Of a stretch of DNA of 64,000 bases, positions 8,175 through 18,420 are shown in pieces (position 1 is the stretch's first letter; every line of letters starts with the position of its first letter). A program made the translations under genes and the position numbers. The DNA lies in NCBI RefSeq assembly GCF_030913365.1, contig NZ_CP133160.1, positions 2,456,001 to 2,520,000 of the forward strand. Reading direction: 5' to 3'. Source of the DNA: Stenotrophomonas sp. 24(2023) (lineage in GTDB: Bacteria; Pseudomonadota; Gammaproteobacteria; Xanthomonadales; Xanthomonadaceae). The notes beneath the pieces are model-generated. The model ran no database searches. It worked only from the letters and a program-made list of their open reading frames with translations, and had not been told where the DNA came from.

Positions 8175-8920
8175 TACAGCAACCCCTTCTGCTTGAGTGC
8201 GGCCACCAGTTCGGCGGCGTCCTTGACCATCACGCCCTTGCTGCGCTTGGACGGCGCGGCGTAGTGGGTGATCTTCAGGGTATCGGCGGCATCAACGCCC
8301 AGCTCGGCCAGCGGCAGGGTTTCCAGCGGCTTGGCCTTGGCCTTCATGATGTCCGGCAGCTTGATGAAGCGCGGCTCGTTCAGGCGCAGGTCGGTGGTGA
8401 CCACGGCCGGCAGGTCCACTTCCAGCGTTTCCAGGCCGGCATCGACTTCGCGCACCACCGTGGCCTTGCCGTCGGCGATGTCCAGCTTGCTGGCGAAGGT
8501 CGCCTGCGGGCGGCCCCAGAGCGTGGCCAGCATCTGGCCGGTCTGGCTGGCGTCGTCGTCGATGGCCTGCTTGCCGAGGATGACCAGTTCCGGCTGTTCC
8601 TTCTCGATCAGCTTGAGCAGGGCACGGGCGGCGGTCAGCGGCTGGATGGCTTGGTCGGTGACGACGTGGATGGCGCGGTTGGCACCCATGGCCAGGCCGT
8701 TGCGCAGGTGGGCCTGGGCGTCGGCCGGGGCGATGGTAGCGACCACCACCTCGCTGGCGATGCCCTTGTCGCGCAGGCGCAGGGCTTCTTCCAGGGCGAT
8801 TTCATCGAAGGGGTTGGGGGACAGCTTGACGCCGTCGGTGACCACGCCGGAACCGTCCGGCTTGACCTGAATGCGGACGTTGTAGTCCACCACGCGCTTG
8901 TACGCGACGAGGATTTTCAT
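8174..8920 (-). CDS. etfB: electron transfer flavoprotein beta subunit
   Basis: A 248-residue EtfB that opens with [17 protein letters not shown], as is typical. It includes the AMP-binding/recognition region ([19 protein letters not shown], about 116-134) found in bacterial beta subunits. It forms the heterodimer with the downstream alpha subunit. The gene is first in its transcription unit, which runs leftward through etfA and possibly into the glycan cassette, and it is divergent from rmlB. A TAGAAT hexamer upstream on the minus strand is the best promoter candidate. Confidence 0.97.
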   Translation of the reverse strand: MKILVAYKRVVDYNVRIQVKPDGSGVVTDGVKLSPNPFDEIALEEALRLRDKGIASEVVVATIAPADAQAHLRNGLAMGANRAIHVVTDQAIQPLTAARALLKLIEKEQPELVILGKQAIDDDASQTGQMLATLWGRPQATFASKLDIADGKATVVREVDAGLETLEVDLPAVVTTDLRLNEPRFIKLPDIMKAKAKPLETLPLAELGVDAADTLKITHYAAPSKRSKGVMVKDAAELVAALKQKGLL

Positions 8921-8994
8921 CTGGTACGGGGTCCTTCAGTAACAGGGAGAACGTCCGGTCCTGCAACAGCAACCGGTTCGGGGGTGGGATCCCG

Positions 8995-9000
8995 ATTCTA
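8995..9000 (-). promoter_or_regulatory. possible -10 element of etfBA
   Basis: On the minus strand the hexamer TAGAAT sits about 75 nt upstream of the etfB ATG, in GCTAGAATCGG. The same TAGAAT occurs before scoA in this window. No good TTGACA-like -35 lies 16-18 nt further up, which is common for GC-rich Xanthomonadaceae promoters. This is a motif match only. Confidence 0.35.
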
Positions 9001-9186
9001 GCGGGCTTGGGGCAACCATGCGAATGCGTATGGTTTTGCTGCGGCGCGGCAGCCGGTGTGCTCCCCCCGGGGTGTCGTTCACGTCCAGCAGGCAGTCGTG
9101 AAGACGGCTGGCATGTATGCTGTGCCGCTGTGTCGGGGTGCCTGCGGGCACGCCAGGAATGCTTTCAGAGAACAGGAGAACAGGTA

Positions 9187-10242
9187 GTGCCCACTTGGCT
9201 TGTCACCGGCGGTGCCGGATTCATTGGCGGTAACTTCGTTCTCGAAGCCGTCGCCCGCGGCATCAAGGTCGTGAACCTGGATGTGCTCACCTACGCCGGC
9301 AACCTGAAGACCCTGTCCAGCCTGGACGGCAACCCGGACCACGTGTTCGTGCAGGGCGACATCGGCGACCGCGCCCTGGTGGCCCGCCTGCTGGCCGAAC
9401 ACCAGCCCGATGCCGTGCTGAATTTCGCCGCCGAAAGCCACGTCGATCGTTCCATCGATGGGCCGGGCGCATTCATCCAGACCAACGTGGTCGGCACCCT
9501 GGGCCTGCTGGAAGCCGTGCGCGACCATTGGAAGGGCCTGCCGGCCGAACAGGGGGCGGCTTTCCGCTTCCTGCACGTGTCCACCGACGAGGTGTACGGC
9601 ACCCTGGGTGAAACCGGCAAGTTCAGCGAAACCACCCCGTATGCGCCCAATTCGCCGTACTCGGCGTCCAAGGCGGCCTCGGACCATCTGGTGCGTGCGT
9701 TCCACCACACCTACGGGCTGCCGGTGCTGACCACCAACTGCTCCAACAACTACGGCCCGTACCACTTCCCCGAGAAGCTGATCCCGCTGGTGATCGCCAA
9801 GGCGCTGGCCGGTGAGCCGCTGCCGGTGTACGGCGATGGCAAGCAGGTGCGCGACTGGCTGTTCGTCACCGACCATTGCGAGGCGATCCGCACCGTGCTG
9901 GCCAAGGGCCAGGTCGGGGAGACCTACAACGTCGGCGGCAATTCGGAAAAGCAGAACATCGAGGTGGTGCAGGCCATCTGCGCGCTGCTCGATGCGCGCC
10001 GCCCGCGCGCCGATGGCCAGCCGCGCAGCAGCCAGATCACCTACGTGGCCGATCGCCCCGGCCATGACCGCCGCTATGCGATCGATGCCTCCAAGCTGAA
10101 GAACGACCTGGGCTGGGAACCGGCCTACACCTTCGAGCAGGGCATCGCCTTCACCGTGGACTGGTACCTGGACAACCAGGACTGGGTCAACGGCGTGCTC
10201 GACGGCAGCTATCGCCTGCAGCGCATCGGCACCGCGGTCTGA
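9187..10242 (+). CDS. rmlB: dTDP-glucose 4,6-dehydratase
   Basis: A 351-residue extended SDR that catalyses the second step of dTDP-L-rhamnose synthesis. It has GGAGFIG at 8-14 for NAD, STDEVYG containing the active-site Thr-Asp-Glu, and YSASK as the catalytic YxxxK. The GTG at 9187 is preceded by AGGAGAACAG and gives the usual N-terminus right before the NAD motif; a longer frame back to 9007 has no family support. It is the first gene of rmlBACD, whose members overlap or sit within 14 nt. The product feeds rhamnose-containing O-antigen or other surface glycan. Confidence 0.97.
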   Translation: MPTWLVTGGAGFIGGNFVLEAVARGIKVVNLDVLTYAGNLKTLSSLDGNPDHVFVQGDIGDRALVARLLAEHQPDAVLNFAAESHVDRSIDGPGAFIQTNVVGTLGLLEAVRDHWKGLPAEQGAAFRFLHVSTDEVYGTLGETGKFSETTPYAPNSPYSASKAASDHLVRAFHHTYGLPVLTTNCSNNYGPYHFPEKLIPLVIAKALAGEPLPVYGDGKQVRDWLFVTDHCEAIRTVLAKGQVGETYNVGGNSEKQNIEVVQAICALLDARRPRADGQPRSSQITYVADRPGHDRRYAIDASKLKNDLGWEPAYTFEQGIAFTVDWYLDNQDWVNGVLDGSYRLQRIGTAV

Positions 10243-10256
10243 GACCAGGAGAGAAC

Positions 10257-11144
10257 ATGACCCAACGCAAAGGCATCATCCTGGCCGGGGGCTCCGGCAC
10301 CCGCCTGTACCCGATCACCAAGGGCGTCAGCAAGCAGCTGCTGCCGGTGTATGACAAGCCGATGATCTACTACCCGCTCAGCGTGCTGATGCTGGCGGGC
10401 ATCCGCGAAGTGCTCATCATCAACACCCCGCACGAACAGGCCCTGTTCCAGCAGCTGCTGGGCGACGGCTCGCAGTGGGGCATGGACATCCAGTACGCCG
10501 TGCAGCCCAGCCCGGACGGGCTGGCCCAGGCCTACCTGATCGGCCGCGATTTCGTGGCCGGCAAGCCGAGCTGCCTGGTGCTGGGTGACAACATCTTCCA
10601 TGGCCATGGCCTGCGCGAGGTGCTCAAGCGCGCCGACGAGCGCGTGGACGGCTCCACCGTGTTCGGCTACTGGGTGAATGACCCGGAGCGTTACGGCGTG
10701 GCCGAGTTCGACAACAGCGGCAAGGTGATCGACCTGGTGGAGAAGCCGGAGAACCCGCGCTCCAACTACGCTGTGACCGGCCTGTATTTCTACGACGGCC
10801 ATGCCAGCGACTACGCGGCCGAACTGAAGCCGTCGCCGCGTGGCGAACTGGAGATCACCGATCTCAACAAGCGCTACCTGGCCGAGGGCAACCTGCATCT
10901 GGAAGCGCTGGGCCGCGGTTATGCCTGGCTGGATACCGGCACTCACCAGTCGCTGCTGGAAGCGTCCAACTTCATCGAGACCATCCAGACCCGCCAGGGC
11001 CTGCAGGTCTGCTGCCCGGAGGAAATCGCCTTCGGCAAGGGCTGGATCAGCGCCGAACAGCTGGAAGCGCTGGCCGCACCGCTGATCAAGAATGGCTATG
11101 GCCAGTACCTGCACAAGCTCGCCCTGCGTGGAGTCGTTCCGTGA
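10257..11144 (+). CDS. rmlA: glucose-1-phosphate thymidylyltransferase
   Basis: A 295-residue nucleotidyltransferase that makes dTDP-glucose from dTTP and glucose-1-phosphate. The N-terminal signature GGSGTRLYP at 11-19, followed by a conserved Lys-Gln-Leu-Leu-Pro, identifies it, and length is normal. It starts 14 nt after rmlB with GGAGAG as ribosome-binding site, and its TGA overlaps the rmlC GTG (GTGA). Feedback inhibition by dTDP-rhamnose is known for the family. Confidence 0.97.
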   Translation: MTQRKGIILAGGSGTRLYPITKGVSKQLLPVYDKPMIYYPLSVLMLAGIREVLIINTPHEQALFQQLLGDGSQWGMDIQYAVQPSPDGLAQAYLIGRDFVAGKPSCLVLGDNIFHGHGLREVLKRADERVDGSTVFGYWVNDPERYGVAEFDNSGKVIDLVEKPENPRSNYAVTGLYFYDGHASDYAAELKPSPRGELEITDLNKRYLAEGNLHLEALGRGYAWLDTGTHQSLLEASNFIETIQTRQGLQVCCPEEIAFGKGWISAEQLEALAAPLIKNGYGQYLHKLALRGVVP

Positions 11145-11713
11145 AAGTGATTGAAACCAAGTTGCCCGGCTGCGTGGTGATCGAGCCGGCCGTGTTCGGC
11201 GATGCCCGCGGTTATTTCTTTGAAACCTGGAACGCCGAGCGTTTCGCGGCGCAGGGCTTGCCGGACCGCTTCGTGCAGAGCAACGTCTCCACCTCGGCCC
11301 AGGGCGTGCTGCGTGGCCTGCATTACCAGTGGCCGCGCCCGCAGGGCAAGCTGGTCAGCGTGCTTGAAGGCGAGGTGTATGACGTGGCCGTGGACATCCG
11401 CCGCGGCTCGCCGACCTTCGGCCAGTGGGAAGCGGTGGTGCTCAGTGCAGAGAACAAGAAGCAGTTCTGGATTCCGGAAGGCTTCGCCCACGGATTTGCC
11501 GTGCTGTCCGAGCGTGCGGTGTTCAGCTACCTGTGCACCGAGGTCTACCTGAAGGACTTCGATGCCGGCGTGCGCTGGAACGATGCCGACATCGCGGTGG
11601 ACTGGCCGGTGAGTGCGCCGACCCTGTCGGCCAAGGACGAGAACGCGCCGTTCCTGAAGGATATCGCCGAAGACCGCCTGCCGGTCTACATCGCTGCACA
11701 GGGCGCGCCATGA
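11141..11713 (+). CDS. rmlC: dTDP-4-dehydrorhamnose 3,5-epimerase
   Basis: A 190-residue cupin epimerase, third enzyme of the rhamnose pathway. The substrate-binding LRGLHYQ near residue 60 contains the catalytic His, and a downstream [10 protein letters not shown] block is conserved. Translation starts at a GTG that overlaps the rmlA stop, and the gene ends in an ATGA overlap with rmlD. This overlap chain implies strict coupling of the three enzymes. Confidence 0.97.
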   Translation: MKVIETKLPGCVVIEPAVFGDARGYFFETWNAERFAAQGLPDRFVQSNVSTSAQGVLRGLHYQWPRPQGKLVSVLEGEVYDVAVDIRRGSPTFGQWEAVVLSAENKKQFWIPEGFAHGFAVLSERAVFSYLCTEVYLKDFDAGVRWNDADIAVDWPVSAPTLSAKDENAPFLKDIAEDRLPVYIAAQGAP

Positions 11714-12615
11714 CCGTGCTGGTCTTCGGCGGCAACGGCCAGGTCGGCCAGGAGCTGCTGCGCGCGCTGGCCCCGCTGGGGCCGGTGGTGGCCACCACCC
11801 GCAGTGGCCAGCTGCCCGACGGCAGCGCCTGCGAGGTGGCCGACTTCGGCCAGCCCGACAGCCTGCCGGCACTGCTGGATCGCCTGCAGCCGTCGGTGGT
11901 GGTCAATGCCGCGGCCTACACCGCCGTGGACCGTGCCGAACAGGACGTGGAGGCCGCGTTCGCGGCCAATGCGCAGGCGCCGGGCGTGATCGCGCGCTGG
12001 TGTGCGGCGCATGGCGTGCCGTTCGTGCATTACTCCACCGACTACGTGTTCGATGGCCAGGGCAGTGCGCCCTACCGCGAAGACGAAGCGACCGCACCGC
12101 TGGGCGTGTACGGCACCAGCAAGCGTGATGGCGAGGAAGCGGTGCGCGCTGCCGGTGGCCGCCACCTGATCTTCCGCACGGCGTGGGTGTATGCCTCGCA
12201 TGGTGCCAACTTCCTGCGCACGATGCTGCGCGTGGGGGCCGAACGTGACCAGCTGCGGGTGGTGGCCGACCAGATCGGCACGCCGACGCCGGCCGCGCTG
12301 ATCGCCGATGTCACCGCGCAGGTGCTGCAGCATCCCGGGCAGTTGTCGGGTACCTGGCACCTGACCGCCAGCGGGCAGACCAGCTGGCATGGCTTCGCCG
12401 AAGCGATCTTTGCCCAGGCCCATGCGGCCGGCGTACTGGCCCGCGTGCCGGCCGTGGAGGCGATTCCCAGCAGCGAGTACCCGACGCCGGCGCAGCGCCC
12501 GGCCTGGTCCGTGCTGGACAACCGCAAGCTGCAGCAGGATGCCGGCATCGTGCTGCCGGCCTGGCAGGACGGGCTGGCGCGGGTGATCGCCGAGGTCGCC
12601 GCGGCCAACGGCTGA
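11710..12615 (+). CDS. rmlD: dTDP-4-dehydrorhamnose reductase
   Basis: A 301-residue SDR that finishes dTDP-L-rhamnose. It has GGNGQVGQ at 8-15 for NADPH, YSTDYVFDG near 103-111, and YGTSK as the YxxxK pair. The ATG overlaps the rmlC stop. It is the last gene of rmlBACD; after 118 nt comes a membrane protein gene in the same direction, and the GC-rich inverted sequence near 12640-12662 between them has no T-run. Confidence 0.97.
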   Translation: MTVLVFGGNGQVGQELLRALAPLGPVVATTRSGQLPDGSACEVADFGQPDSLPALLDRLQPSVVVNAAAYTAVDRAEQDVEAAFAANAQAPGVIARWCAAHGVPFVHYSTDYVFDGQGSAPYREDEATAPLGVYGTSKRDGEEAVRAAGGRHLIFRTAWVYASHGANFLRTMLRVGAERDQLRVVADQIGTPTPAALIADVTAQVLQHPGQLSGTWHLTASGQTSWHGFAEAIFAQAHAAGVLARVPAVEAIPSSEYPTPAQRPAWSVLDNRKLQQDAGIVLPAWQDGLARVIAEVAAANG

Positions 12616-12669
12616 CGGCATGCATGCAGCGGGGCGCGCACGCGGTATGACCGCGGCGCGTCCGTTCCT

Positions 12670-12675
12670 TTGACA
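12670..12675 (+). promoter_or_regulatory. possible -35 element before the 456-residue membrane protein gene
   Basis: A consensus TTGACA stands 59 nt upstream of the ATG at 12734. The matching -10 position, 17 nt downstream, is GC-rich (CCACCA) and unconvincing. The gene may therefore have its own weak promoter or simply be read through from rmlD. Confidence 0.25.
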
Positions 12676-12733
12676 GCCCGCTGCGATTGGCCCCACCATC
12701 GCGCGGCGCATTCATCGTCATCGGGAAGAAAGC

Positions 12734-14104
12734 ATGAGCAACGCTGTTCCAGCGCCTGCTGCAAAGAGCGGCCTGTCACCACTGGCTTTGGCGGTGGGCG
12801 TGGGAGTGCTCGCATTGCTGGTGCGCCTGCTCTACATCCATTTCTTCAGCACGCCCATGCCGTTCTGGGACCAGTGGGATGGCGAGGGCGCGACCGCGCT
12901 CAAGCCGTGGCTGGATGGGACCCTGCAATGGAACACACTGCTCACGCCGCATAACGAGCACCGGATCCTGCCGACCCGCCTGGTGACCTTGGCCAGCTAC
13001 CTGGTGACCGGGCAGTGGAACAACGTGTATGAAGCGCAGGTCAGTGCCGTGGTGTACTGCTTCATTCCGGCCTTGCTGGTCTGGTATGCGCTGCGCGATG
13101 CGGGTACTGCAGCCGGCCGCTGGCTGATGGTGCCGGCCGCCGTGCTGGTGTCGGTGCTGCCCTTTGCCCGCGAGAACTTCCTGGTCGGCTTCCAGAGCCA
13201 GTTCTATTTCCTGATCCTGTCGAGCCTGCTGGCCATCGCCCTGGTGGCCAGGCACCACCAGAGCCTGCCGGCGCTGTTTGCCGCAGTGGTGCTGAGCCTG
13301 CTGGCCAGCGTGACCCTGGCATCGGGCATGCTCACTGCCGTAGCCGTCGGCATCACCTGCGTGCTGGCCTGCCTGCTGCTGCCCGGGCGACGCCTGCCGG
13401 CGCTCGTGGCCACCGGCGCGCTGGCGGCCATCGCGCTGCTGGCCTACTGCACGCTGCCGGTCGTGGAAGGCCACAGCATGCTGCGTGCCCAGAACCTGGG
13501 CGAAGTGCTGCTGGCGGCGACGCATACGCTGGCCTGGCCGGCGCGCTCGAACTGGGTGGTTGTCATCGTGTGGCTGCCCAGCGTAGTGATGATCGGGCGC
13601 ATGCTGGTGCGCCGCAGCGCCAGCCGCACCGACCTGTTGATCGCCGGGCTGTGCATCTGGTCCGCACTGCAGGGGCTGGCCATCGCCTATGGGCGCGGCC
13701 ATGACGCCATGCGCGTTCCGGCGTCGCGCTATACGGAACTGTTCGTACCCGGCCTGTTCGGCAATGCATGGTTTGCGCTTCAGCTCTGGCGGCTGGTCCC
13801 TGCGCCGTCGCGGCTGCGTACGGCCGCGCGTACCGGCGTGGTGCTGTTCGCGGTGTTGTTCGCCGGTGGCCTGCTGGGGCAGGTTCCGAAGGATTTCAGC
13901 AAGATGCGCCAGTTCAAGGCCGATTGCATGCTGCAACAGGACAACGTCGTGCGTTACCTGCGCAGCGGTGATCCCCATGCGCTGGATGTCGGCGAGTTCG
14001 AGTTGCCGTATCCCGACGCGGCCCGCCTCAAGGCACAGCTGGATGACCCGGTGATCCGGCGGATACTGCCGGTGTCCATCGACAGCGCGGCAGGGCCGCC
14101 ATAG
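12734..14104 (+). CDS. polytopic membrane protein of unknown function, GT-C-like
   Basis: The protein has 456 residues. After a short cytoplasmic N-terminus comes a hydrophobic segment (about 15-38), then an acidic loop FWDQWDGEG near 44-52 and HNEHRILPTRL near 75-85, then about ten further hydrophobic segments. An Asp-rich first external loop is the layout of GT-C glycosyltransferases, but no family motif settles it. The ATG is preceded by GGGAAGAAAGC. It lies between rmlD and the convergent xanB gene, where the polysaccharide locus usually varies between strains, so a role in O-antigen or another surface glycan is an inference. It could equally be an unrelated membrane protein inserted there. 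Confidence 0.75.
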   Translation: MSNAVPAPAAKSGLSPLALAVGVGVLALLVRLLYIHFFSTPMPFWDQWDGEGATALKPWLDGTLQWNTLLTPHNEHRILPTRLVTLASYLVTGQWNNVYEAQVSAVVYCFIPALLVWYALRDAGTAAGRWLMVPAAVLVSVLPFARENFLVGFQSQFYFLILSSLLAIALVARHHQSLPALFAAVVLSLLASVTLASGMLTAVAVGITCVLACLLLPGRRLPALVATGALAAIALLAYCTLPVVEGHSMLRAQNLGEVLLAATHTLAWPARSNWVVVIVWLPSVVMIGRMLVRRSASRTDLLIAGLCIWSALQGLAIAYGRGHDAMRVPASRYTELFVPGLFGNAWFALQLWRLVPAPSRLRTAARTGVVLFAVLFAGGLLGQVPKDFSKMRQFKADCMLQQDNVVRYLRSGDPHALDVGEFELPYPDAARLKAQLDDPVIRRILPVSIDSAAGPP

Positions 14105-14130
14105 CGGCCTGCCGGCGTGCCGTCCGGCGC

Positions 14131-15537
14131 TCAGCTTCGGCCGTAGGTGTCTTCGAAGCGTACGATGTCGTCTTCGCCCAGGTAGCTGCCGGACTGCACT
14201 TCGATCAGTTCCAGCGGCAGCTTGCCCGGGTTGCGCAGGCGGTGGGTCACCCCCAGCGGGATGTAGGTACTCTGGTTTTCGCCCAGCAGGATCACCTCGT
14301 TGCCGCGGGTGACTTCGGCCGTGCCGCTGACCACCACCCAATGCTCGGCACGGTGGTGGTGCATCTGCAGGCTGAGCGTGCCGCCAGGTTTGACCGTGAT
14401 GCGCTTGACCTGGAAGCGCTCACCATTGTCGATCGAGTCGTAAGCACCCCACGGACGGTAGACCTTGCGGTGCCAGGTCGCCTCGCTGCGGCCTTCGGCC
14501 TTCAGGCGGGCCACCACTTCCTTGACCTCCTGCATGCGGTCGGCCTTGCCGACCAGCACGGCATCGTCGGTTTCGACAACGATGACATCGTCCAGCCCGA
14601 CCAGTGCCACCAGGCGCTGGCCATAGGCGTAGGTGTTGCGGCAGTCGATGGCGATCACATCCCCCTGGTGGGCGTTGCCGTTGCCATCCTGCTGCGACAC
14701 ATCGCGCAGCGCCGTCCATGAGCCGACATCGTTCCAGCCGGCATCCAGCGGCACCACCACCGCATCGGCGGTCTTTTCCATCACGGCGTAGTCGATGGAA
14801 TCCGATGGCACGGCGGCGAAGGCCTCCTTGTCCAGGCGGGTGAAGTCGGCATCACGGCGTGCCCCTTCCCAGGCCTGGCGGCAGGCCGCCAGCATCTGCG
14901 GGTTGAAGCGCCCCAGTTCTTCCAGGTAGCGCGATGCCTTGAACAGGAACATGCCACTGTTCCAGTAATACTGCCCGCTGGCGACGTAGCCGGTTGCGGT
15001 GGCCAGGTCGGGCTTCTCGACGAAGCGCTCGACCGCGCGCACGCCCTGGCCGTCGGCAGCCTTGATGTAGCCGTAGCCGGTTTCCGGGCCGGTCGGAACG
15101 ATGCCGAATGTCACCAGCTTGCCAGCCTCGGCCGCGCCGGCCGCGGCCTGCACGGTCGCGCGGAAAGTGGCTTCGTCGGTGATCACATGGTCCGAAGGCA
15201 GCACCAGCAGCAACGCATCGCCCTCCTGGCGGCTGGCTTCCAGTGCAGCCACTGCAATCGCCGGGGCCGTATTGCGGCCGATCGGTTCGAGGATGATCGC
15301 GGCGGGTTCCGCGCCGACCTGCTGCAACTGTTCGGCGGCAACGAAACGGTGTTCCTCGTTGGCGATGACCAGCGGCCCGCCGGCGGCGATGGGCGCCACC
15401 CGCTGCCAGGTGGCCTGCAGCATGGTCACCGCACCGGCCAGGGGCAGGAACTGCTTCGGGTAGGCTTCGCGCGACAGCGGCCACAGGCGGGTGCCGGAGC
15501 CGCCGGACAGGATCACAGGCTGGACGGTACTGGTCAT
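14131..15537 (-). CDS. xanB: mannose-1-phosphate guanylyltransferase / mannose-6-phosphate isomerase
   Basis: A 468-residue bifunctional enzyme of the XanB/AlgA/ManC type. The N-terminal nucleotidyltransferase shows GGSGTRLWP at 12-20 and makes GDP-mannose. The C-terminal cupin isomerase (about 350-465) has the RPWGAYDS start and a histidine-rich MHHHRAEHW metal site. Length is standard. It is followed upstream on the same strand by xanA, 14 nt away. Unlike the arrangement I know from Xanthomonas, where rml genes and xanAB run together, here they converge on the 456-residue membrane protein gene. Confidence 0.96.
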   Translation of the reverse strand: MTSTVQPVILSGGSGTRLWPLSREAYPKQFLPLAGAVTMLQATWQRVAPIAAGGPLVIANEEHRFVAAEQLQQVGAEPAAIILEPIGRNTAPAIAVAALEASRQEGDALLLVLPSDHVITDEATFRATVQAAAGAAEAGKLVTFGIVPTGPETGYGYIKAADGQGVRAVERFVEKPDLATATGYVASGQYYWNSGMFLFKASRYLEELGRFNPQMLAACRQAWEGARRDADFTRLDKEAFAAVPSDSIDYAVMEKTADAVVVPLDAGWNDVGSWTALRDVSQQDGNGNAHQGDVIAIDCRNTYAYGQRLVALVGLDDVIVVETDDAVLVGKADRMQEVKEVVARLKAEGRSEATWHRKVYRPWGAYDSIDNGERFQVKRITVKPGGTLSLQMHHHRAEHWVVVSGTAEVTRGNEVILLGENQSTYIPLGVTHRLRNPGKLPLELIEVQSGSYLGEDDIVRFEDTYGRS

Positions 15538-15551
15538 CGGGCAGGTTCCAC

Positions 15552-16898
15552 TCAGGCCTTCAGCAGGGCGGCGATCTCATCGGTACGGGCCTGCATCAGC
15601 GCCGCATCGCCGCGTGCTTCGACGTTCAGCCGCAGCAGCGGTTCGGTATTGGAACTGCGCAGGTTGAAGCGCCAGTCGCCGAAATCGGCGCTGATGCCAT
15701 CGGTGGAATCCAGCACCGGCGACCGGGCGGCGAAGTGCTCCATCACGCGGGCGACGGCGGCCTTGGCATCGGCCACCTTGAAGTTGATCTCGCCGCTGCA
15801 CGGATAGGCCGCCATGCGGTCTTCGACCCAGTCGGCCAGGGAGCGGCCGCTTTCGGAGACCAGCTGCGCGATCAGCAGCCAGGGAATCATGCCCGAGTCG
15901 GCATAGGCGAATTCGCGGAAATAGTGGTGGGCGCTCATCTCGCCGCCGTAGACGGCATCTTCGGCGCGCATCTTTTCCTTGATGAAGGCATGGCCGCTCT
16001 TGCACTGCACCGGCACGCCACCGGCCTGTTCGACCATCTCGACGGTGTTCCAGACCAGGCGCGGGTCGTGCACGATCTTCCCGCCCGGGTTGCGGGCCAG
16101 GATGGCCTTGGCCAGCAGGCCGACCAGGTAATAGCCTTCGATGAAGCGGCCGGTATGGTCGAAGAAGAAGCAGCGGTCGAAATCGCCATCCCAGGCGATG
16201 CCGAAGTCGGCGCCATGCGCGCGCACGGCGTCAGCCGTGGCGGCGCGGTTTTCCGGCAGCAGCGGGTTGGGGATGCCATTGGGGAAGCTGCCATCGGGTT
16301 CGTGGCAGATGCGGATGAAGTCGAACGGCAGGTGCGGCGCGAGCAGGTCGACGATCGCACCGGCCCCGCCGTTGCCCGCGTTGACCACCAGCTTGAGCGG
16401 CTTGAGCGCAGCGGTGTTCACATAGGACAGCAGGTGCGCGATGTAGGCGGCCTTGTCGTGCTGGGCGGACTGCCCGGCGCGCAGCGGCGCGGCCGGGGCG
16501 TCATCGGCGGCCACCACGTCGGAGATCGCGAACAGGCCGGTATCGGAGCTGATCGGGCGGGCCTGCTCCTTGACCAGCTTCATGCCGTTGTAGTCCATCG
16601 GGTTGTGGCTGGCGGTGACCATCACCCCGCCTGCCGCGCCCAGGTGGTCGGTCTGGAAATAGACTTCCTCGGTGCCGCACAGGCCGATATCGATGATCTC
16701 GCGGCCGGCGCCGCGCAGGCCTGCGGCCAGGGCGTCCTGCAGGGCCGGGCTGGTCAGGCGCACATCGTGGCCCAGGACCACCTTGCCGGGCTGCAGCTGG
16801 GCCGCCAACGCTTTGCCGATGCGGCGGGCCAGGTCCTCATTGAGTTCCTCGGGAACACGGCCACGGATATCGTAGGCCTTGAACGCGGGCAGGGGCAT
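15552..16898 (-). CDS. xanA: phosphomannomutase / phosphoglucomutase (XanA, SpgM, AlgC type)
   Basis: A 448-residue alpha-D-phosphohexomutase that interconverts the 6- and 1-phosphates of glucose and mannose. It supplies both the dTDP-rhamnose and the GDP-mannose branches present in this window. The phosphoserine loop TASHNP has its Ser at 97, the Mg-binding loop DGDFDRC lies near 240, and the sugar-binding [10 protein letters not shown] near 315. S. maltophilia orthologues have been called SpgM. It is the first gene of a two-gene unit with xanB and is divergent from scoA. Length and motifs leave little doubt about the family; substrate preference is inferred. Confidence 0.95.
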   Translation of the reverse strand: MPLPAFKAYDIRGRVPEELNEDLARRIGKALAAQLQPGKVVLGHDVRLTSPALQDALAAGLRGAGREIIDIGLCGTEEVYFQTDHLGAAGGVMVTASHNPMDYNGMKLVKEQARPISSDTGLFAISDVVAADDAPAAPLRAGQSAQHDKAAYIAHLLSYVNTAALKPLKLVVNAGNGGAGAIVDLLAPHLPFDFIRICHEPDGSFPNGIPNPLLPENRAATADAVRAHGADFGIAWDGDFDRCFFFDHTGRFIEGYYLVGLLAKAILARNPGGKIVHDPRLVWNTVEMVEQAGGVPVQCKSGHAFIKEKMRAEDAVYGGEMSAHHYFREFAYADSGMIPWLLIAQLVSESGRSLADWVEDRMAAYPCSGEINFKVADAKAAVARVMEHFAARSPVLDSTDGISADFGDWRFNLRSSNTEPLLRLNVEARGDAALMQARTDEIAALLKA

Positions 16899-16930
16899 CG
16901 ATGGAATTCCTTGTTGGCTTCAAGGTCCCT

Positions 16931-16936
16931 AGTGTA
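16931..16936 (-). promoter_or_regulatory. possible -10 element of xanAB
   Basis: The minus strand reads GATTACACTAGGG here; TACACT is a fair -10 hexamer about 33 nt before the xanA ATG. No convincing -35 is visible. The divergent scoA candidate lies about 70 bp away. Confidence 0.3.
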
Positions 16937-17001
16937 ATCCTGCCGATGTGCGGGAAGCGTTTCCATGCCGCAACGCCACGTGACCGGCCGTCACGGTGGC
17001 C

Positions 17002-17007
17002 TAGAAT
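17002..17007 (+). promoter_or_regulatory. possible -10 element of scoAB
   Basis: TAGAAT in CCTAGAATGAG, 33 nt upstream of the scoA ATG, would give a leader of roughly 26 nt. There is no clear -35. The identical hexamer precedes etfB on the other strand elsewhere in the window. Confidence 0.35.
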
Positions 17008-17040
17008 GAGCGCCAGTACATCAACGATGTGAGGGCGTAG

Positions 17041-17775
17041 ATGAGCAATCCGGCAACGACCGGCGGCAAGCGCGGCAAGCGCTTTGCCAGCGCGGCGGAA
17101 GCCCTGCAGGGCGTGGTCGCCGATGGCCAGACCCTGGCCGTGGGCGGGTTCGGCCTGTGCGGCATTCCCGAGGCACTGATCGCCGCGCTGCGTGACAGCG
17201 GCGCCAGCGGCCTGACGGTGATCTCCAACAACGCCGGCGTGGACGGGTTCGGCCTGGGCCAGCTGCTGGCCACCCGGCAGATCCGCAAGATGATTTCGTC
17301 CTACGTGGGCGAGAACAAGGAATTCGAACGGCAGTACCTGGCCGGCGAGCTGGAGTTGGAGTTCAACCCGCAGGGCACCCTGGCCGAGCGCCTGCGTGCG
17401 GGCGGGGCGGGCATCCCGGCCTTCTTCACCGCTACCGGCTACGGCACGGTGGTGGCACAGGGCAAGGAAACCCGCGAATTCGACGGCAAGCACTACGTGA
17501 TGGAAACCGCACTGCGCGCCGACGTCGCCCTGGTCAAGGCCTGGAAGGCCGACGAGGCCGGCAACCTGGTGTTCCGCAAGACCGCGCGCAACTTCAACCC
17601 GGCCTGCGCGATGGCCGGCAAGGTCTGCATCGCCGAAGTGGAAGAGGTCGTGCCGGTCGGCAGCTTCGACCCGGACCAGGTGCACCTGCCGGGCATCTAC
17701 GTGCACCGCATCGTGCACAACCCGCAACCGGAAAAACGCATCGAACAGCGCACCGTCCGCGCGGAGGGCAACTGA
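17041..17775 (+). CDS. scoA: 3-oxoacid CoA-transferase subunit A
   Basis: A 244-residue class I CoA-transferase alpha subunit. The N-terminal [14 protein letters not shown] (about 34-47) is the signature region, and the C-terminal half has the usual [14 protein letters not shown]. With subunit B it moves CoA from succinyl-CoA to acetoacetate or a related acid. In Xanthomonas the homologous pair next to the LPS genes has been named lpsI/lpsJ because of location. Nothing in the sequence ties it to LPS chemistry, and ketone or fatty-acid metabolism is the safer reading. Confidence 0.93.
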   Translation: MSNPATTGGKRGKRFASAAEALQGVVADGQTLAVGGFGLCGIPEALIAALRDSGASGLTVISNNAGVDGFGLGQLLATRQIRKMISSYVGENKEFERQYLAGELELEFNPQGTLAERLRAGGAGIPAFFTATGYGTVVAQGKETREFDGKHYVMETALRADVALVKAWKADEAGNLVFRKTARNFNPACAMAGKVCIAEVEEVVPVGSFDPDQVHLPGIYVHRIVHNPQPEKRIEQRTVRAEGN

Positions 17776-17776
17776 C

Positions 17777-18409
17777 ATGGCGTGGACCCGTGATGAGATG
17801 GCGGCCCGTGCCGCCCGCGAACTGACCGATGGTGCCTACGTGAACCTGGGCATCGGCCTGCCGACGCTGGTGGCCAACCATATTCCCGAGGGCATGGATG
17901 TCTGGCTGCAGTCGGAAAACGGCCTGCTTGGCATCGGCCCGTTCCCGACCGAGGCGGAGATCGACGCCGACCTGATCAACGCCGGCAAGCAGACGGTCAC
18001 CGCGCGTGCCGGTGCCAGCTACTTCGGCAGCGACGACAGCTTCGCGATGATCCGTGGCGGCCACGTCAACCTGGCCATCCTGGGGGCCATGCAGGTGACC
18101 GACACGGGCGACCTGGCCAACTGGATGGTGCCGGGCAAGATGGTCAAGGGCATGGGCGGGGCGATGGATCTGGTGGCCGGCGTGCAGCGCGTGGTGGTGC
18201 TGATGGAGCACACCGCCAAGGGCGGCGAGCACAAGATCCTGCCCGCGTGCACGCTGCCGCTGACCGGCGTGGGCGTGGTCGACCGCATCATCACCGACCT
18301 GGCGGTGTTCGACGTCACCGATGCGGGCCTGGTGCTGGTGGAAACCGCGCCGGGCGTCAGTGCCGATGAGCTGAAGGAAAAGACCGGCGTGCCGTTCGCG
18401 CACGCCTGA
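17777..18409 (+). CDS. scoB: 3-oxoacid CoA-transferase subunit B
   Basis: A 210-residue beta subunit carrying the catalytic glutamate in SENG (Glu about 51), the residue that forms the enzyme-CoA thioester. The family motif [11 protein letters not shown] precedes it. It begins one base after the scoA stop, so the two subunits are coupled. It ends 12 nt from the convergent GH99-like gene. Confidence 0.94.
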   Translation: MAWTRDEMAARAARELTDGAYVNLGIGLPTLVANHIPEGMDVWLQSENGLLGIGPFPTEAEIDADLINAGKQTVTARAGASYFGSDDSFAMIRGGHVNLAILGAMQVTDTGDLANWMVPGKMVKGMGGAMDLVAGVQRVVVLMEHTAKGGEHKILPACTLPLTGVGVVDRIITDLAVFDVTDAGLVLVETAPGVSADELKEKTGVPFAHA

Positions 18410-18420
18410 GCCGGGTGCAT

